Shown here: positions 1 through 11,024 of the stretch, piece after piece
Numbering within the stretch: the stretch's first letter is position 1
How the letters are laid out: each line of letters opens with the position of its first letter
Source of the DNA: Emiliania huxleyi CCMP1516
Taxonomy: Eukaryota; Haptophyta; Isochrysidales; Noelaerhabdaceae
Length of the DNA stretch: 64,000 nucleotides
NCBI RefSeq assembly: GCF_000372725.1
Contig: NW_005199684.1
Span: forward strand, 366,838 to 430,837
Direction of reading: 5' to 3'
Translations under genes and position numbers: made by a program
Notes under the pieces: generated by a model
The model's database searches: none
Seen by the model: only the letters and a program-made list of their open reading frames with translations
Told to the model about the DNA's origin: nothing

Positions 1-42
1 TAGTTTTCTTTTTCTCGCTTTTGGCAAAGAAGTTCTCCTTCC

Positions 43-441
43 AGGTGTATATATTTTTTGCTTGGCCGGACATCATGATGAAATTCTGCAAAAACCTGAC
101 GGGCCCCTGCCCTGCCCCTACCTACCTACCTACCTACCTACCTTACTTATGGGAAACTAAAAAAGAAATCACGGGGTGGGTGAAGGTGGGGTACTATACC
201 AACTAAAGTGATGGCTGGTGGTACTATCCTGCAACCACAGTCCTTCCTGTGACATGGCAACTCTCAAGCCCTACAAAGATCAACGACTTGGGGAGGGTTG
301 ACATCGTGATTTGGGCGGAAAAATTCTTTTTCTGCTGTGAAAATTCCGGCGTGAGAGAGGGAAAAACCCGACGGGAGGGCCCAGACCCTACCCTACCTAC
401 CCCATCATGATGTCCGGCCAAGCAAAAATAATATACACCTG
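43..441. mobile_element. MITE-like inverted-repeat element upstream of ENY2
   Basis: The ends at 43-79 and 404-440 are inverted copies of each other over about 37 bases: the left end reads AGGTGTATAT and then contains GCTTGGCCGGACATCATG, and the right end is its complement. CTCCTTCC lies just outside both ends (35-42 and 442-449), an 8-9 bp target-site duplication with one mismatch at the ninth base. There is no coding capacity. The interior holds CCTA repeats (about 117-141) and two loosely similar stretches, AAAAACCYGACGGG, in direct orientation. An 8-9 bp duplication fits hAT- or Mutator-like families. The element ends about 70 bases before the ENY2 start codon, so it probably supplies part of that promoter or 5' UTR. 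Confidence 0.7.
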
Positions 442-508
442 CTCCTTCCGACTTTCCTTCGGGAACTTGCTGGATCGTGCTCGATTTCTCCTCCGAACGG
501 CTCGCCCA

Positions 509-1027
509 ATGGCGCAGGACAAGAAGCTGAAGGATGCGATCCATAATAAGCTCGTCGAGACGGGCGAGTACGACCGGTGCGGCAGAGCCCTCGGCGCTGC
601 CACCTGGCGCCCAGCCCCGCTCTGAGCGCGCGTCGGCGCCCCAGGCTCAAGGAGCTGCTGCGGCAACGGCTGGTCGAGTCGCAGTGGCGCGACAGCCTCA
701 AGCAATACACGATGGGTGTGGCCGACCCCACCCCATCCCACCACCCGCCGGCTCGGTGCCCGAGCGGCCGGCCCTCGTCCAACAGACCTGATCAAGAAGA
801 AGGGCGGCGATACACCATTTACCGTCGAGCAGCTTACGCATGAGATCACGCCGCAAGGAAGAGGTGCGCAGATAGAAGGCTGCAGTTGGAGGGTCACAGG
901 ATGACCGCGACTCCCCCGTTCCGCCGCAGAAACCGTGCCGGACGACGTCAAGTCGGAGCTCCTCGCCGAGATCCGCCGGTTCGTCGAGGGCCTCGACTCA
1001 TCCGTGCAGGCGGGAGTGGAGTCTTAG
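509..1027 (+). CDS. ENY2: ENY2/Sus1 transcription and mRNA export factor
   Basis: Four exons (509-576, 645-715, 786-863, 930-1027) join in frame to a 104-residue protein, the usual length for this family. Junctions are GT-AG and the introns are 66-70 bases. The product aligns along its whole length with ENY2/Sus1: an N-terminal helix with IHNKLVETGEYDR, then LKELLRQRLVESQWRD, then LIKKKGG, then the family signature EITPQGR followed by VPDDVKSELLAEIRRF. In other eukaryotes ENY2 is a small helical subunit of the SAGA deubiquitinase module (with Sgf11 and Ubp8) and of the TREX-2 mRNA export complex at nuclear pores. The start at 509 matches the conserved N-terminus; an in-frame ATG at 407 lies inside the upstream MITE and is unlikely to be used. 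Confidence 0.93.
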
Positions 1028-1674
1028 CCTGATCTTCCTCCTAACTTTTGTGTGATGTAACTCCGTCTGGGACAAACTTGACACGCGCGGGCGAGGGAGC
1101 GAGAGGATACACGAGAGCCGTGAGGTGTGTGGCCGTGTGTCTCTGCTCACACACACCTGCTGCCTGCTGCGTGCTGGCTGGGTGTCGGCCACTGGCTGCG
1201 GGGTCGTTCTATCAATCGTCCCGTCTTCTCTCTGCTCCTCGCCGCGTCGTGGTGCCTCGCCGTCCCAGATGCGCAGGGAGTGTGCAGCCTGCTCCGCAAC
1301 TCATCTATGCCAGACTCCACGATAATGGATAATTGTTAATTGATGCGGAGCCTCCCCGAAAAAAGCCGTCCCGCTGCAGCAGAGCGCACACACAGCGCAG
1401 ACGAGCGCGAGACATAAAAAAAATTGTTCCAGCCTTAGCAAGCAAAAGGGAGCACACACGACTTAGCAAGTCCGCACTAGCGACTGCCACTCGCCTAACC
1501 ATGCCTCGTCACAAGTGCTCTCCCAATCGCGTACAGGCACACACACACTCCGCCTGTTCTCACATCTCACCCAAACACTCTATCACACCCTTGCCTCCCT
1601 GCCAGAGCGAGCTAGATTCTCCCCGCCTCCCTCCCGCCTCTGCCGCGCGCCTTCTATGGACGTCAAGTGCAGCA
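1028..1674. other. intergenic, no gene seen
   Basis: This stretch follows the ENY2 stop codon and ends at the transposon's left terminal repeat. I see CT- and CA-rich simple sequence (for example ACACACAC near 1545) but no conserved protein, RNA gene or repeat copy. Confidence 0.5.
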
Positions 1675-2585
1675 CCTACAGTTCCGGACGGGCATTAAGA
1701 ACCTCTAACGTTAAGAACCTGAGGCTCATATTTCGGCCGGATCCCTAAGAACTCCCTAAGAACCTGAGGCTGGGCCAACGCCTGCAGCCGGCGCCCCTGC
1801 CCCCGCGGCCGCAGCCGCAGGGGCAGCTCACGGCAGCGAATGACTCTCTTGTCACGCCATGCGCGAACTTACTGTTCCAAACTTCCAAACTGTTTTAAGA
1901 CCCATTTATTGATTTTTAATCGAAGCCGAAACGGTTTAAAAAACCATCCACCCGGTTATAGGTCGGTCGGGGTCCCGGGGGTCGATTTTTGGAAGTGAAT
2001 AGCACGGCATAGAAACTGCAAAACAAGGTGCGTTAGCTCGAAAGAAACACATAGGCACCCACATGGGTTGCCATCCCTCAACACAAGTGGCCCACGGTTC
2101 ACATTCACACACCCGGCCGCACCGCTCACGCACGCAAATGGCTCTCGCACCACCTCAACACACGCGCACGGGGGCGGAGGACGCGCGCTAGTCACTCCTC
2201 CTCGCCCTCCTCGCCCTCCTCCGCCTCCTCCGCCTCCAGCTCAGACGCCGCATCGAGCTCCGCCTCGTACGCGTCGATCAAGTCGTCGTGTATCTCTGAC
2301 TCTGGCTCCCACGTCGACACGTCCGGCGGGTACCCCTTCCAGAGGATCAAGTAGTACGTCATCTCGACCCGCTTCTTGCCCTGTGAGGCGAGAAGAGAGG
2401 TGGTCGGGCACGTGAGCGATGGAGTGGCAATAAGCAAGGGCAGGTGCGAGTGTGAGGGCGCAAGCACCTTGCCGACCGTCTCCACCTTGCTGTCGAGAAT
2501 GCGCTCGATGTCAAACTTCTCACTCGCCTCCCACTGCCAGCCGTTGAGCTCACGCAGATCGACCCTCTTCCTCTTCTTCTTCTTC

Positions 2586-2617
<32 letters not shown>

Positions 2618-5600
2618 CTCTTCGCCCGCCACGCGCCGCTGCCGCACCTTCCGCACCACGCCGTCGCCGTCGCACCCCGAGTCGCCGTCCTCGAGGTCGT
2701 TCGCCTCGACGCCATGCGCGGCGAAGAGGAGGTTCTGCAGCTGCGTGCAATAGTCCGCGCGGTTCGCCTGCGTGACAGTGAAGCCCGTCTTCCCCGCCAG
2801 CTTGAAGGCCTTGAGCTGGTCCTACAACAAACGAGAGCCGTGAGTAGTGGGGCACTAGTATACCGCTCAACAGCGTCCGAGAAGCGCCTGCAAGCCGGCG
2901 ATCGCCAGCTTCTTCAGCTCTGAGTAGCGCCGCACGAGCGGCAGCTGCGCGATGCGCGCGTTCTCGGCCGCCTTGGCCGCCTTGCGCGCCTTCTTGCTGC
3001 CCAGCTTCTCGTCGCGCTCGGCGCGCTTTGCGCGGCCCGCCGCGACCAGCTGCGCCTTGAGCGTAACGCGTCTCGCCCGCCCCGCCGCCTTTCGGCACGC
3101 CGCAAGCATGGTCTCGGCGACCTTGAGCCCGCCGCGCTCATCGATCTCGCCCGTCAGCCAGCCGGCTTGGTTGTTAAAGCGCCCGAGCGAGTCGCCGGCG
3201 CGCGACTCATTGCGCTGCCGCTTGTGCCGGTCGTCGCTGACGCGGCCGACGGCGTGCAGCCGCTCAACCGGCGTGCTCGTCGCCTGCAGCGCGTCGTACT
3301 TTGCGCGCAGCGCCGGGGTGATGTTCGCCGAGCACAGCTTGCCGGTCTTGGTGATCGAGCCGTTCGTGGCGACGAGGCCCGCCGGCATCCACTCCGCAGC
3401 GTGGTTGCAGACCGCCCGGGACATCGCGCCGAATGCCGCCGTCAGCAAGCGCGTCACCATCGGGTCGTCGGCCGCTGCGGCGCGAATGCGCACCATATCG
3501 AGGCGATGGCGCTCGGCGCGGCGCGCCTGCGTTGGAGTTGGCGCGGTAGCGGCGGTGGCGGCCGCCGAAACGTCGCCGAGCTGCAGCTTGAGCGAGCCGT
3601 CGACGATGCCCGCGGGCGACGCGGCGGCCGCCTCAAAAAACGCGTGCGCCGCCGGCCACACGCGCGGGAGCACGTCGAGGACGTGCTTGTCCGCGGCTGG
3701 CTTGACCGCGCGGATCAGCGGCCAAAACACCGCGTCGCAGATCAGCGCCATGGCGCGCACCCCCGCCATGCAGGGCGGCGAGCGCGCGCCGGTGAGGATA
3801 GACTTGCGCAGCTTGCCGCCGCCGGCAGCCTTGAGCATCTCATCCTCGTCGAGGTAGGTCAGCATGGAGATGTCGTGCTCAGTGAGCAGCCGCTCCGTCG
3901 GCGCCGCGTCGAGGTAGAAGACGTACGCGCGCGAGCCGCAGATCGCGAGCACGTCCTCCACGTGCCCCACGAGATGCTCGAGCTGCTCCTCGAGGTCTGC
4001 CAGCCGCGCCTCCATCCACTCCTGCAGCTTGCGGCCGATGGCGTAGCCCTTGGTCGAGCAGAGCGCGACGTACTTGCTCACCTACGCGTGCGGCGCGGGG
4101 GGGTGCGGGATTGGCGCGCGAGTGGGAGTGATCTGCGGTGCGGGGTCGGGGCTGACGGTGCCTGGTAGATGAGCGCGCAGACAGGCGAGCTGAACCAGCC
4201 GACGCAGGTCCGCATCGCCTTGATCTTGTCGGCGTGCGCCGCGGCCTGCTCGTCGGTGAAGTTCATCAGCTCGCGCAGGATGGCGTCCATCGCCTTGCGC
4301 CCCTCCTCGAGGATGTTGACGAGCGCGTGCTCCGCACAGGTCGGGTCGTCGTCGCCCTCGCCCAGCCCGAGGACCAGCCGCGCAGCGAGCCGCGCCGTAG
4401 ACGCCCGGTCGTTGCACGCGCACGTGGGGAGGAAGCGGCGCAGCAGCTCCGCCGCGCGCGCATCCGCGAGGCCGGCCTCCTCCATGAGCTTGATGACCTC
4501 CTCGATCGACTCGTGGTACGCCGACGCCTGCGCCTCGGCGGTCTTGCTCGAGGCCGTCGACAAATCGAGGGCGCGCAGCTCGAGTTTGCCGTTGACGCGC
4601 CGCGAGAGGACGGTGCCGATGCGCTCCATCTGCTGCGCCTCGGCGCCGTCGGCGATGTAGCAGCACGAGGACTCATCCGAGTTCATGAACTCCAGCAGCC
4701 ACTGGCCGACCTGGAGCTTGTTGAGCTCGTAGGAGACGCCCGCCAGCTCCTTGCAGTGCGTCGCCTGCGGCGTCTCTGGCAGCCGCTTGACGACGGAGGT
4801 GCGCTTGCCGTCCACGATCGGGCCGGGGACCTTGATCTCGCGGTACGGCAGCTTGACCCCCAAGAGCCGCGCGAAGATCGGGAACAGCTTCGGGATCTTC
4901 TGCCGCGCGATGCCGAGGTGCATCACCGAGATGCACGCAAGCTCCGTCTCGGCGTTGAAGTGGTTGCCCAGCTTGAAGCGCGCCTTGGTGGGCTCGGCGA
5001 TGGCCTTGAACTTTGCGGCCTCGGCCTGCGCCGCCTCAAGCTCGGCCTGCAGCTTGGCGCACTGCGCCTCCACCGCCTCCAGCTTCTCTGCCGTCGCGTC
5101 TCCGCGCCACAAGCTCGCGCGGGCCGCCCGCTCCTCCGAGAGCAGCCGCTGCGACACCGCCAGGTTGCGCTCGACGAGGTTCACGTCGGAGAGCTTGCGC
5201 TGCGTCACCTTGCGCCGCGCACTGAGCTCGGTGATGCGCCGCGTGCTCGCCTGCAGCTGCTCGAGCAGCCCCGAGACGCGCATCGAGCGCAGCGCGTCGA
5301 GCTGGTCCTCTAGCTGCGCGAAGAGGCCGTGCAGCTGCGCCGCCTCCTCACACGCGTCGTCCCGCTGCGCCTCGGCGACCTTGGCGCGCCGCTCGGCCTC
5401 TGAGGCGATGGAGCCAAAGTGCGCCGCGGCCTCCTTCTCCTGGCTGCGGCACCGCAGCTCCGCCGCAGTCTCGGCCTCGCGCGCCGCCGCCTTGAGCCGC
5501 CGCACCTCCGTGCAGAGCCGCCCAGTCTCCTGCCGCTCCGCCTGCAGCGCTGCGTCGAGCTTCGCGTACGCCGCGGCGGAGCGCCGCCGCTCGTCGGCGA

Positions 5601-5911
5601 GCGCGGCGTCGACGGCGGCCTGCTGGCGGCGCGCCGCCAGCTCGAGCTCGACACGCCGCTCGTCGGCGAGCGCCTCGCTCAGCTGCCGCCGCCGCCGCTC
5701 ATAGTTGAGGAGCAGCGACACCTGCCGGAGCTGCGACGTGCCGCGCCCACGCGGCGGAGGCGCGCCGCGCACCTCGGCGGCGATCAAGCCGAGGACGTCG
5801 CGGCAGCCCTCCAAGAGGTGGACGGCGCTGTCGGCGCCGAGGCGCGGGTGCAAACCCTCGGCAAACGCGCGCAGCTGCGCCGTCACGTCGAGCTCGGCAT
5901 CGAGCGAGGAC

Positions 5912-5943
<32 letters not shown>

Positions 5944-6979
5944 CGTGTCGGCCGCGTCCGAAAGGGTCTGGAGAGGAACGTGCGCCTGCCGCACGAGTTG
6001 GTCGAGTTCGCGGTCGGCCTCCGCCGGGTCCTTCCGGCGAGAAACGGCCGTCGAGCGCCGCTTAAGCGCGCGCTCCACGTCCGCCTTGTACGCGGTCATC
6101 CGGCGCTTGTACTTCACGAAGTTCGCCTTGGTCTCCGGCGTGGCCAGCGCCGGGAGCGCCCGCGTCGGCGCGAGCGACTCGTGCCCGGCCATCGCCTCGA
6201 CCCACCTGGTAAAGATGAGACCCGCATCGCCGGCGCCGCCCCCGCCGCTGGCATATTTGCCGGCCAGGCCGACGAGGGCGTAGGCGTCGATGAGGAGCAG
6301 GCCGCCCACGGGCCTCGCCAGGGCCGCGGCGGGCCCTGGCGACCCCTCGAGGGACGCCAGGGTGGACAGGGCCTCTGCCCTAGCAGGTTCTGAAAAGAGA
6401 GCGGTCGCCTCGCCGATGCCGCGGAGCTTCTCCTTGGAGGTGTGGAGGTCCTCAGGGGTCGCGACCTGCGCATGGCTCGTCGGGAATGGTCACCAGCGTC
6501 GTGTGCGACCTCTCTCCGGAGGCGTGCGACCGAAGGGAGAGCGGTGAGGCGAGGCTGAAGTCACAGCTGAAGCAACTGGATTTCAGTTGCTGACAGTTGT
6601 GGGCGATCCCGCGCGAACTGACGGCAGGTAAGCCGGCAGGTGGGGGGCGGGGGTGTGCCGGGTGGATCCCCAAGCGGGCGAGCCGGGCCCATGCATAGTT
6701 CGCGCGCGGGGGGCGCGCGAGCATGGGAAAGACGCACCTCCATCGTGCTTGCTACCGGCGCTTTTTTGGCCGTTGGCACCATCGTTGATGACTTGATTGC
6801 GCGGGAGTCGAATCCCAAATTCTCTCCGCTCGAGAGGGAATTTAATTGTTTTGGGGGATTCCGACCGACCTACCGGTTAAGAACCTGAGGCTCGGCCCCC
6901 GACGGACCGCCGACTTAGCTAAGAACCTGAGGCTGGGCGAAGAACCTGTGCGTTCTTAATGCCCGTCCGGAACTGTAGG
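1675..6979. mobile_element. DNA transposon with chromodomain transposase
   Basis: A 28-base terminal inverted repeat starting CCTACAGTTCCGGACGGG at 1675-1702 is matched perfectly by its complement at 6952-6979. Inside the ends, the motif AAGAACCTGAGGCT occurs twice on the left (1713-1726, 1758-1771) and twice on the right (6879-6892, 6921-6934), all four in the same orientation. The 5.3-kb body carries one minus-strand gene, a transposase-like protein with a chromodomain. No target-site duplication is obvious: the flanks read ...GTGCAGCA and GGGAGAGA.... Perfect terminal repeats and a long open coding region suggest a young, possibly autonomous copy. A related terminal sequence (CTACAG...GCGGGCATTAAGAAA) occurs at about 51,391. 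Confidence 0.8.
2192..6470 (-). CDS. DDE-type transposase-like protein with C-terminal chromodomain
   Basis: Read on the minus strand, at least four exons are visible (about 6470-4160, 4081-2825, 2820-2470, 2380-2192). The first starts after an acceptor near 6471, so the initiator exon lies upstream and is not resolved. Order: a helical N-terminus; a long Ala/Arg/Glu-rich coiled coil (about 5700-5000); a DDE-like core with ADGAEAQQME, then LELRALDLSTASSKTAE, then CAEHALVNILEEG (a C-x2-H motif like hAT transposases); a later STPVERLHAVGR motif resembling the hAT dimerisation region; a Gly/Lys tract (GGGKKKKRKR, nuclear signal); and a chromodomain (KFDIERILDSK ... YYLILWKGYP ... STWEPESEI) split by an intron. 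The acidic tail ends at 2192. Being enclosed by terminal repeats argues that it is the transposase. hAT affinity is inference from short motifs; Zisupton-type (KDZ) is an alternative. The chromodomain may bias insertion toward marked chromatin. Confidence 0.65.
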
Positions 6980-8875
6980 GGGAGAGAGGGGGTTTGCCCT
7001 GGTAGGGAGGTGGCGAGGCCGCGCACTGCAAACCCAGTGTGAGGAGTGGGGGAGCTGGGACAGGGCGTGTGCGCCTCTGATCTGTCATGGTCTAGTGGCC
7101 GATAGGATCCTCCCTTAGGCAGCGATGGCGGGTCGGGAGAGGCCCGAGTTCAGCCCGCCACTTACTGTCAGCCTCTCTGACTGCCCAGGGTCTCACCACG
7201 ATGCCGCCCGAGTAGAGGGGGTAAGGTGTGTAGAGTGCGGCTGTGTATGGAACCTCTCTCTCTGTGGATCCCACCTGAGCCCACTCGCGGTGCGAAGGCT
7301 CCTAATGCGGCAACTGAGCCCGCAAGGGTGGGTCACTAAGGGAGAGGTTACGTTGGATGATATGTTGTGTTGTAGGCAATAAAATGGTACCATATCAGGC
7401 AGTGAAGCATTAGTCGTCAATTTTGCAAGCCGGCTTGCAAAGCCGTTCGAGCACCTGATTCGAGCGAGTGGAGGCAGGTTCGAGACCCGGTGGGGGGGGT
7501 TTGGGGGGGTCGCCCGTCGCCCATCGGACCATCAAGGGATCCGTCAAATCCGTCGAATCTGTCGACATCTGTCGACATACTCTGGGCCGGCGCGGGGCCC
7601 CCCGGAGGCACCGTGCGCCGCGCCGCAGTGCGGAAACGGGGCTCCGGCTCTATGAGTCTCTATGAGCACCGACTTCCCGAATGATTACGGTTGATTAGAT
7701 GGCAGATTTGGAGAGATCTCGAGGAGTACATACAGATAGACCCTCCAACCACCAGAAAACTCCAACCTGATCGGTCGTACTGACCGCCGACAGATCACTC
7801 CAGACAGCAGACAGGCCGACGTCTGCACGCGGCCGGCCGGGCGAGAGGCTTGACACGATCCGACCCTGCGACCCTGACGCTGCTGCTCTAGCTATCAGCC
7901 ATGCACTGCTGACTGCTGCCACAATGTGCGACCTGTGCTGGCCCACTTGGCGGCCTTCCCGGTCAGTGGTGAGGCGCAGTTCAGAGCTGTCGATGGCGCG
8001 ATGCCGCACTGGTCCCACATTGGTGACACGAGACCACTAAGTTTGCCGGTCCAAGAGAGAGGCACCGGCGCTGTCCTGAGAAGGTGCGTGGTCCCTCTTG
8101 ACTGCCCATGCGCGCGAGGCTGTGTAGGCATAGCCTCGAGAGTGCCAGCAGCCAATCCGAGGTGACGCGCATTGCGCCAGAAGCGTGCACGCAGCTGGAA
8201 GGACACCTTCCTACTGGCCGTACGATCAGGTCGTCACTGAATGCTTGATACTAAGGCCGCGAGCTATGCAGGTGATCAATTGTGCATCATGGCACGATCA
8301 GCTGCGCCGACAGGCTGTCGCAAGGCGTGATAGCATGGCCGCAAGTACGCCGAATTCCCATGAAAACAAGTAAAAATGGCGAAAAAAGAAAAAAACTCCA
8401 AAAAATCGGCGCCTGCGGCGGGCCATGGGACCCCATCTCCCCCCCGCATGGACACCCTCTGGGGCCCCCGCGCCGGCCCAGAGTCGACATATCTGTCGCC
8501 AGCTGGCGGCTCACGCCGGCCGCTGCGCCAGAATTTTTTTTGTGCTAGGCAGGGTTGGTTGTGCCGGGCCGCCCCCGCGAGAGAAACTCGTCAGTAAAAC
8601 TCTCGGGCGGCCCGGCTGTCTGAGGCTGAGCACGCAGTGGCAAAAGCCCGCGGCTCGTCGCCAAGGAGTTACGAGTTTTTTTAGAGCGCGAGACATAACA
8701 CACAAGACTTCAGACGGCGTCGAGGCGGCGTGGATTGGGTCACAGCGCCGCGAGCTGCTTCTCGAGCCTCGGCCGACGCGCGTCGTACAATGCTTCTCGT
8801 CAGGCGTCAAGCTGCACAGTTCAGCGGACGTCACAGCACTCAGCAGCGATTGTCGTTCGCGGCGGCGACGCCATC
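6980..8875. other. intergenic, no gene seen
   Basis: No conserved protein was found. A short inverted similarity links about 7565-7605 and 8455-8500 (GTCGACATCTGTCGACAT and CTCTGGGCCGGCGCGGGG against the complement), so parts may derive from an old foldback element. GGTTCGAGACC at 7472-7482 resembles a pol III B box, but no tRNA cloverleaf can be drawn around it. Confidence 0.4.
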
Positions 8876-10098
8876 TTACTGGTGTCCTCGCGTGGCGTTG
8901 TATCTCGCAGACGCGGGCCTTCTAACTCGCGGCCCGTGCTGGGTAGCACCACTTTTTCGCGCAAGCAGTCCCACCGCCATGAACAGCTCGTCGCTTGGCT
9001 TGGACATGTTGCGCCGGTCGACCTCGTGCAGGATGGAGGCGTCGTCGAGCTGTGGGGGTTGCATGTCGCCCGACCCAAAGCCGAGCAACCAAGCGGACGT
9101 GAGCTCGCTGCCGCCAACCAGGTGTACGCTGCGGACCGCGAGGCCCGCCGCCTTTAGAACGTGGGACGCGCCGACGTGCGTGTAACGGAAGTAGTCCAAC
9201 GGCGCCTACTCAAAACGCGCGTGCGAGTGTGTACGCGCTGTGAGCGAAAGTGTGACTCGATCGGCAGATTCAGGAGGCGTTGTGGTACTTGGTGAGGAAG
9301 GGCGCATACAAGATGAGCAGCCCGCCGGGTCGGAGCATCCTAGGGGGTGTTGATACGGCCGGTCTTGACGCTGCGGGAGATGTCATGAGATTCACGGTCT
9401 AGCAAAGGCCTTTGCAGGTTGTACGCTGCCAGCTGAGGGCAGGCGAGGTGCTCGAACACACTGGCGCATAATATAACCTCAAAGGTGGCAGTAGGGGGCA
9501 GCGCGGCCTGTGCCACGCATAGGTCGCCGCGCACGCGCCTCGCGGGCGCATCGAGCTCCAGCCGACGCTTCTCCCGGAAGGAGAACCCCCACCCCTCGCA
9601 CCCGGGAAGGAGGCGGGTGTACTCCTCGTCATCGTCCCATCCGAGGCAGCGGGACCCGGTCCTTACATGTGCTGCCGCCACGGAGCGCAAGTAGGCGCTC
9701 AGGCCGATTCGTTGCAAAACCACCCGGTTGCGATGCTGCCTCCAGTCGGTCACGCCCCACCCCGAAGGCACGCGCTCCCTCCCCCACTCGGAGAGGGGTA
9801 ACAGCCCGTGAGCAAAGAGGATGTGGTGCAGCCGAGCAAAGACGTCTTGAGCAAGAGCGCTCGATCCGACCGTGCGCTTCACCTCCGAAAGAGCGCTCGA
9901 TCCCGCCTCCCTTTGCAACTCCCGAGTTGTGTTTAGCGCCTGCAGCTCCGCGTCTAGGTCACGCAGGGTGGCAGCCGTGAATCCAAAGCGATGCAGGCCT
10001 GGCAAAGCTGGCACGTGACGGTGAGACATACCTGGCCGGCGGCAGCCGTGAGCACGGCTCAGTAGTCGAATAGCGGCCCGGCAGCACCCAAAACCCAA
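8876..10098 (-). CDS. class I SAM-dependent methyltransferase-like protein
   Basis: Three exons on the minus strand (10098-9410, 9339-9279, 9205-8876) join to about 359 residues. Both introns use GC donors: AAAG|GCC...TAG|GATG and AAC|GCC...TAG|GCG. The joined core is typical of type-11/UbiE-like methyltransferases: FEVILCASVFEHLACPQ (motif II/post-II region), then RMLRPGGLLILYAPF, then a histidine before DYFRYTHVGASHVLKAAGL, the usual C-terminal order 'H...DYFRYT..G...L..AG'. Substrate is unknown. The N-terminal 110 residues are unrecognised. The second exon is only 61 bases and carries the LRPGG strand, so the family is visible only after splicing. The start could be 10098 or the methionine at 10029 (MSHRHVPALPG). 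Confidence 0.75.
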
Positions 10099-10285
10099 GT
10101 TCGCAACTACTGAGTATGAATCCGATCCAGACAGTATTACTCTTCGTCCCCCCTACGAAGAGAGAGAAGAAAAGTAGGAAGAAGAGGTTCCTGGTGCACA
10201 ACACCCGGGGAAACGGGGAAACCCTTCGGAGTCGCTCCTCATCGCAAACAAACCCCATCAGTCAGCAGTCTTTCCACCGTCGGGT

Positions 10286-10334
10286 AGGTACGTACTTTTA
10301 GCTTAATGGGAGAAAAGCAAAAGGGAGAGGGGTG

Positions 10335-10397
<63 letters not shown>

Positions 10398-10450
10398 CCT
10401 CCCTCCCTCCCTCCCTCCCTCCCTCCCCCCCTCCCCCTCCCCCCCCCCCC
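10286..10450. repeat. CT/CCCT microsatellite next to a dispersed repeat
   Basis: About 28 CT units (10337-10392) run directly into about nine CCCT units and a C tract (10391-10450). The preceding TACGTACTTTTAGCTTA...GGGAGAAAAG (10288-10330) recurs at about 27,823 and 27,880, so the microsatellite has grown at the end of a dispersed repeat copy. The rest of 10,099-11,024 shows no gene. Confidence 0.85.
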
Positions 10451-11024
10451 TTCTCTGCTACTATGTTCGTAAGAGCCACGTACACTGAAAGAGTAACGCC
10501 GGGCCCGCGGCGAGGGCGGTCGAGCGAGTGCATGCGCGGAGCTAAAAGGGCTTCGCCGCCCTCGCTCGCTCGCAGAGATCATGCGGCACCGACCTGTGTT
10601 TGACCTGCCTGGAAAAAGAAAGAACGAAACCCGAGGGATGGGAGGACGACAGGGCGGCGCAACAGGATTGACCTTGGCGATATCGGTGTCGAAACACCGC
10701 AAGAGAGAGAGTCTCTCTCAACACCGCTCTGACAGACAGCTTTAGGAATTCCCTATTGTGATGTTAGAGGTGGGTTAAGAGGGAGATTCGCGCGAGCTGC
10801 GGGACCGCCGGGACGGCGGGCGGGTGATTGCGAGCCGCCACGTTTGGCGACTTTTTGGCGAGAACTCCTACAAGGTTTTCCCCTCACAGGAAGCAAGGAG
10901 ATCAGAGCGTGACTGAGCTGGTCTCTGCAATTTGCGCGGCCGGCCCTGAATTCCTAGTTCCGCCTCGCCGACCGACTGCCTCAACGAGCGACCCTGGAGC
11001 CGGCCCAGGACTCGACAGTCACGA

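Noticed and set aside
2952..6393. Long plus-strand open frames opposite the transposase gene
   Set aside because: Arg/Ala-rich mirror frames of the real minus-strand exons, with no motif of their own.
7440..7500. tRNA or tRNA-derived gene from the GGTTCGAGACC B-box-like string
   Set aside because: No matching A box at the right distance, no acceptor stem and no anticodon arm could be drawn.
10306..10533. Open frames across the CT/CCCT microsatellite
   Set aside because: They encode only Ser-Leu, Arg-Glu or Gly-rich simple repeats.
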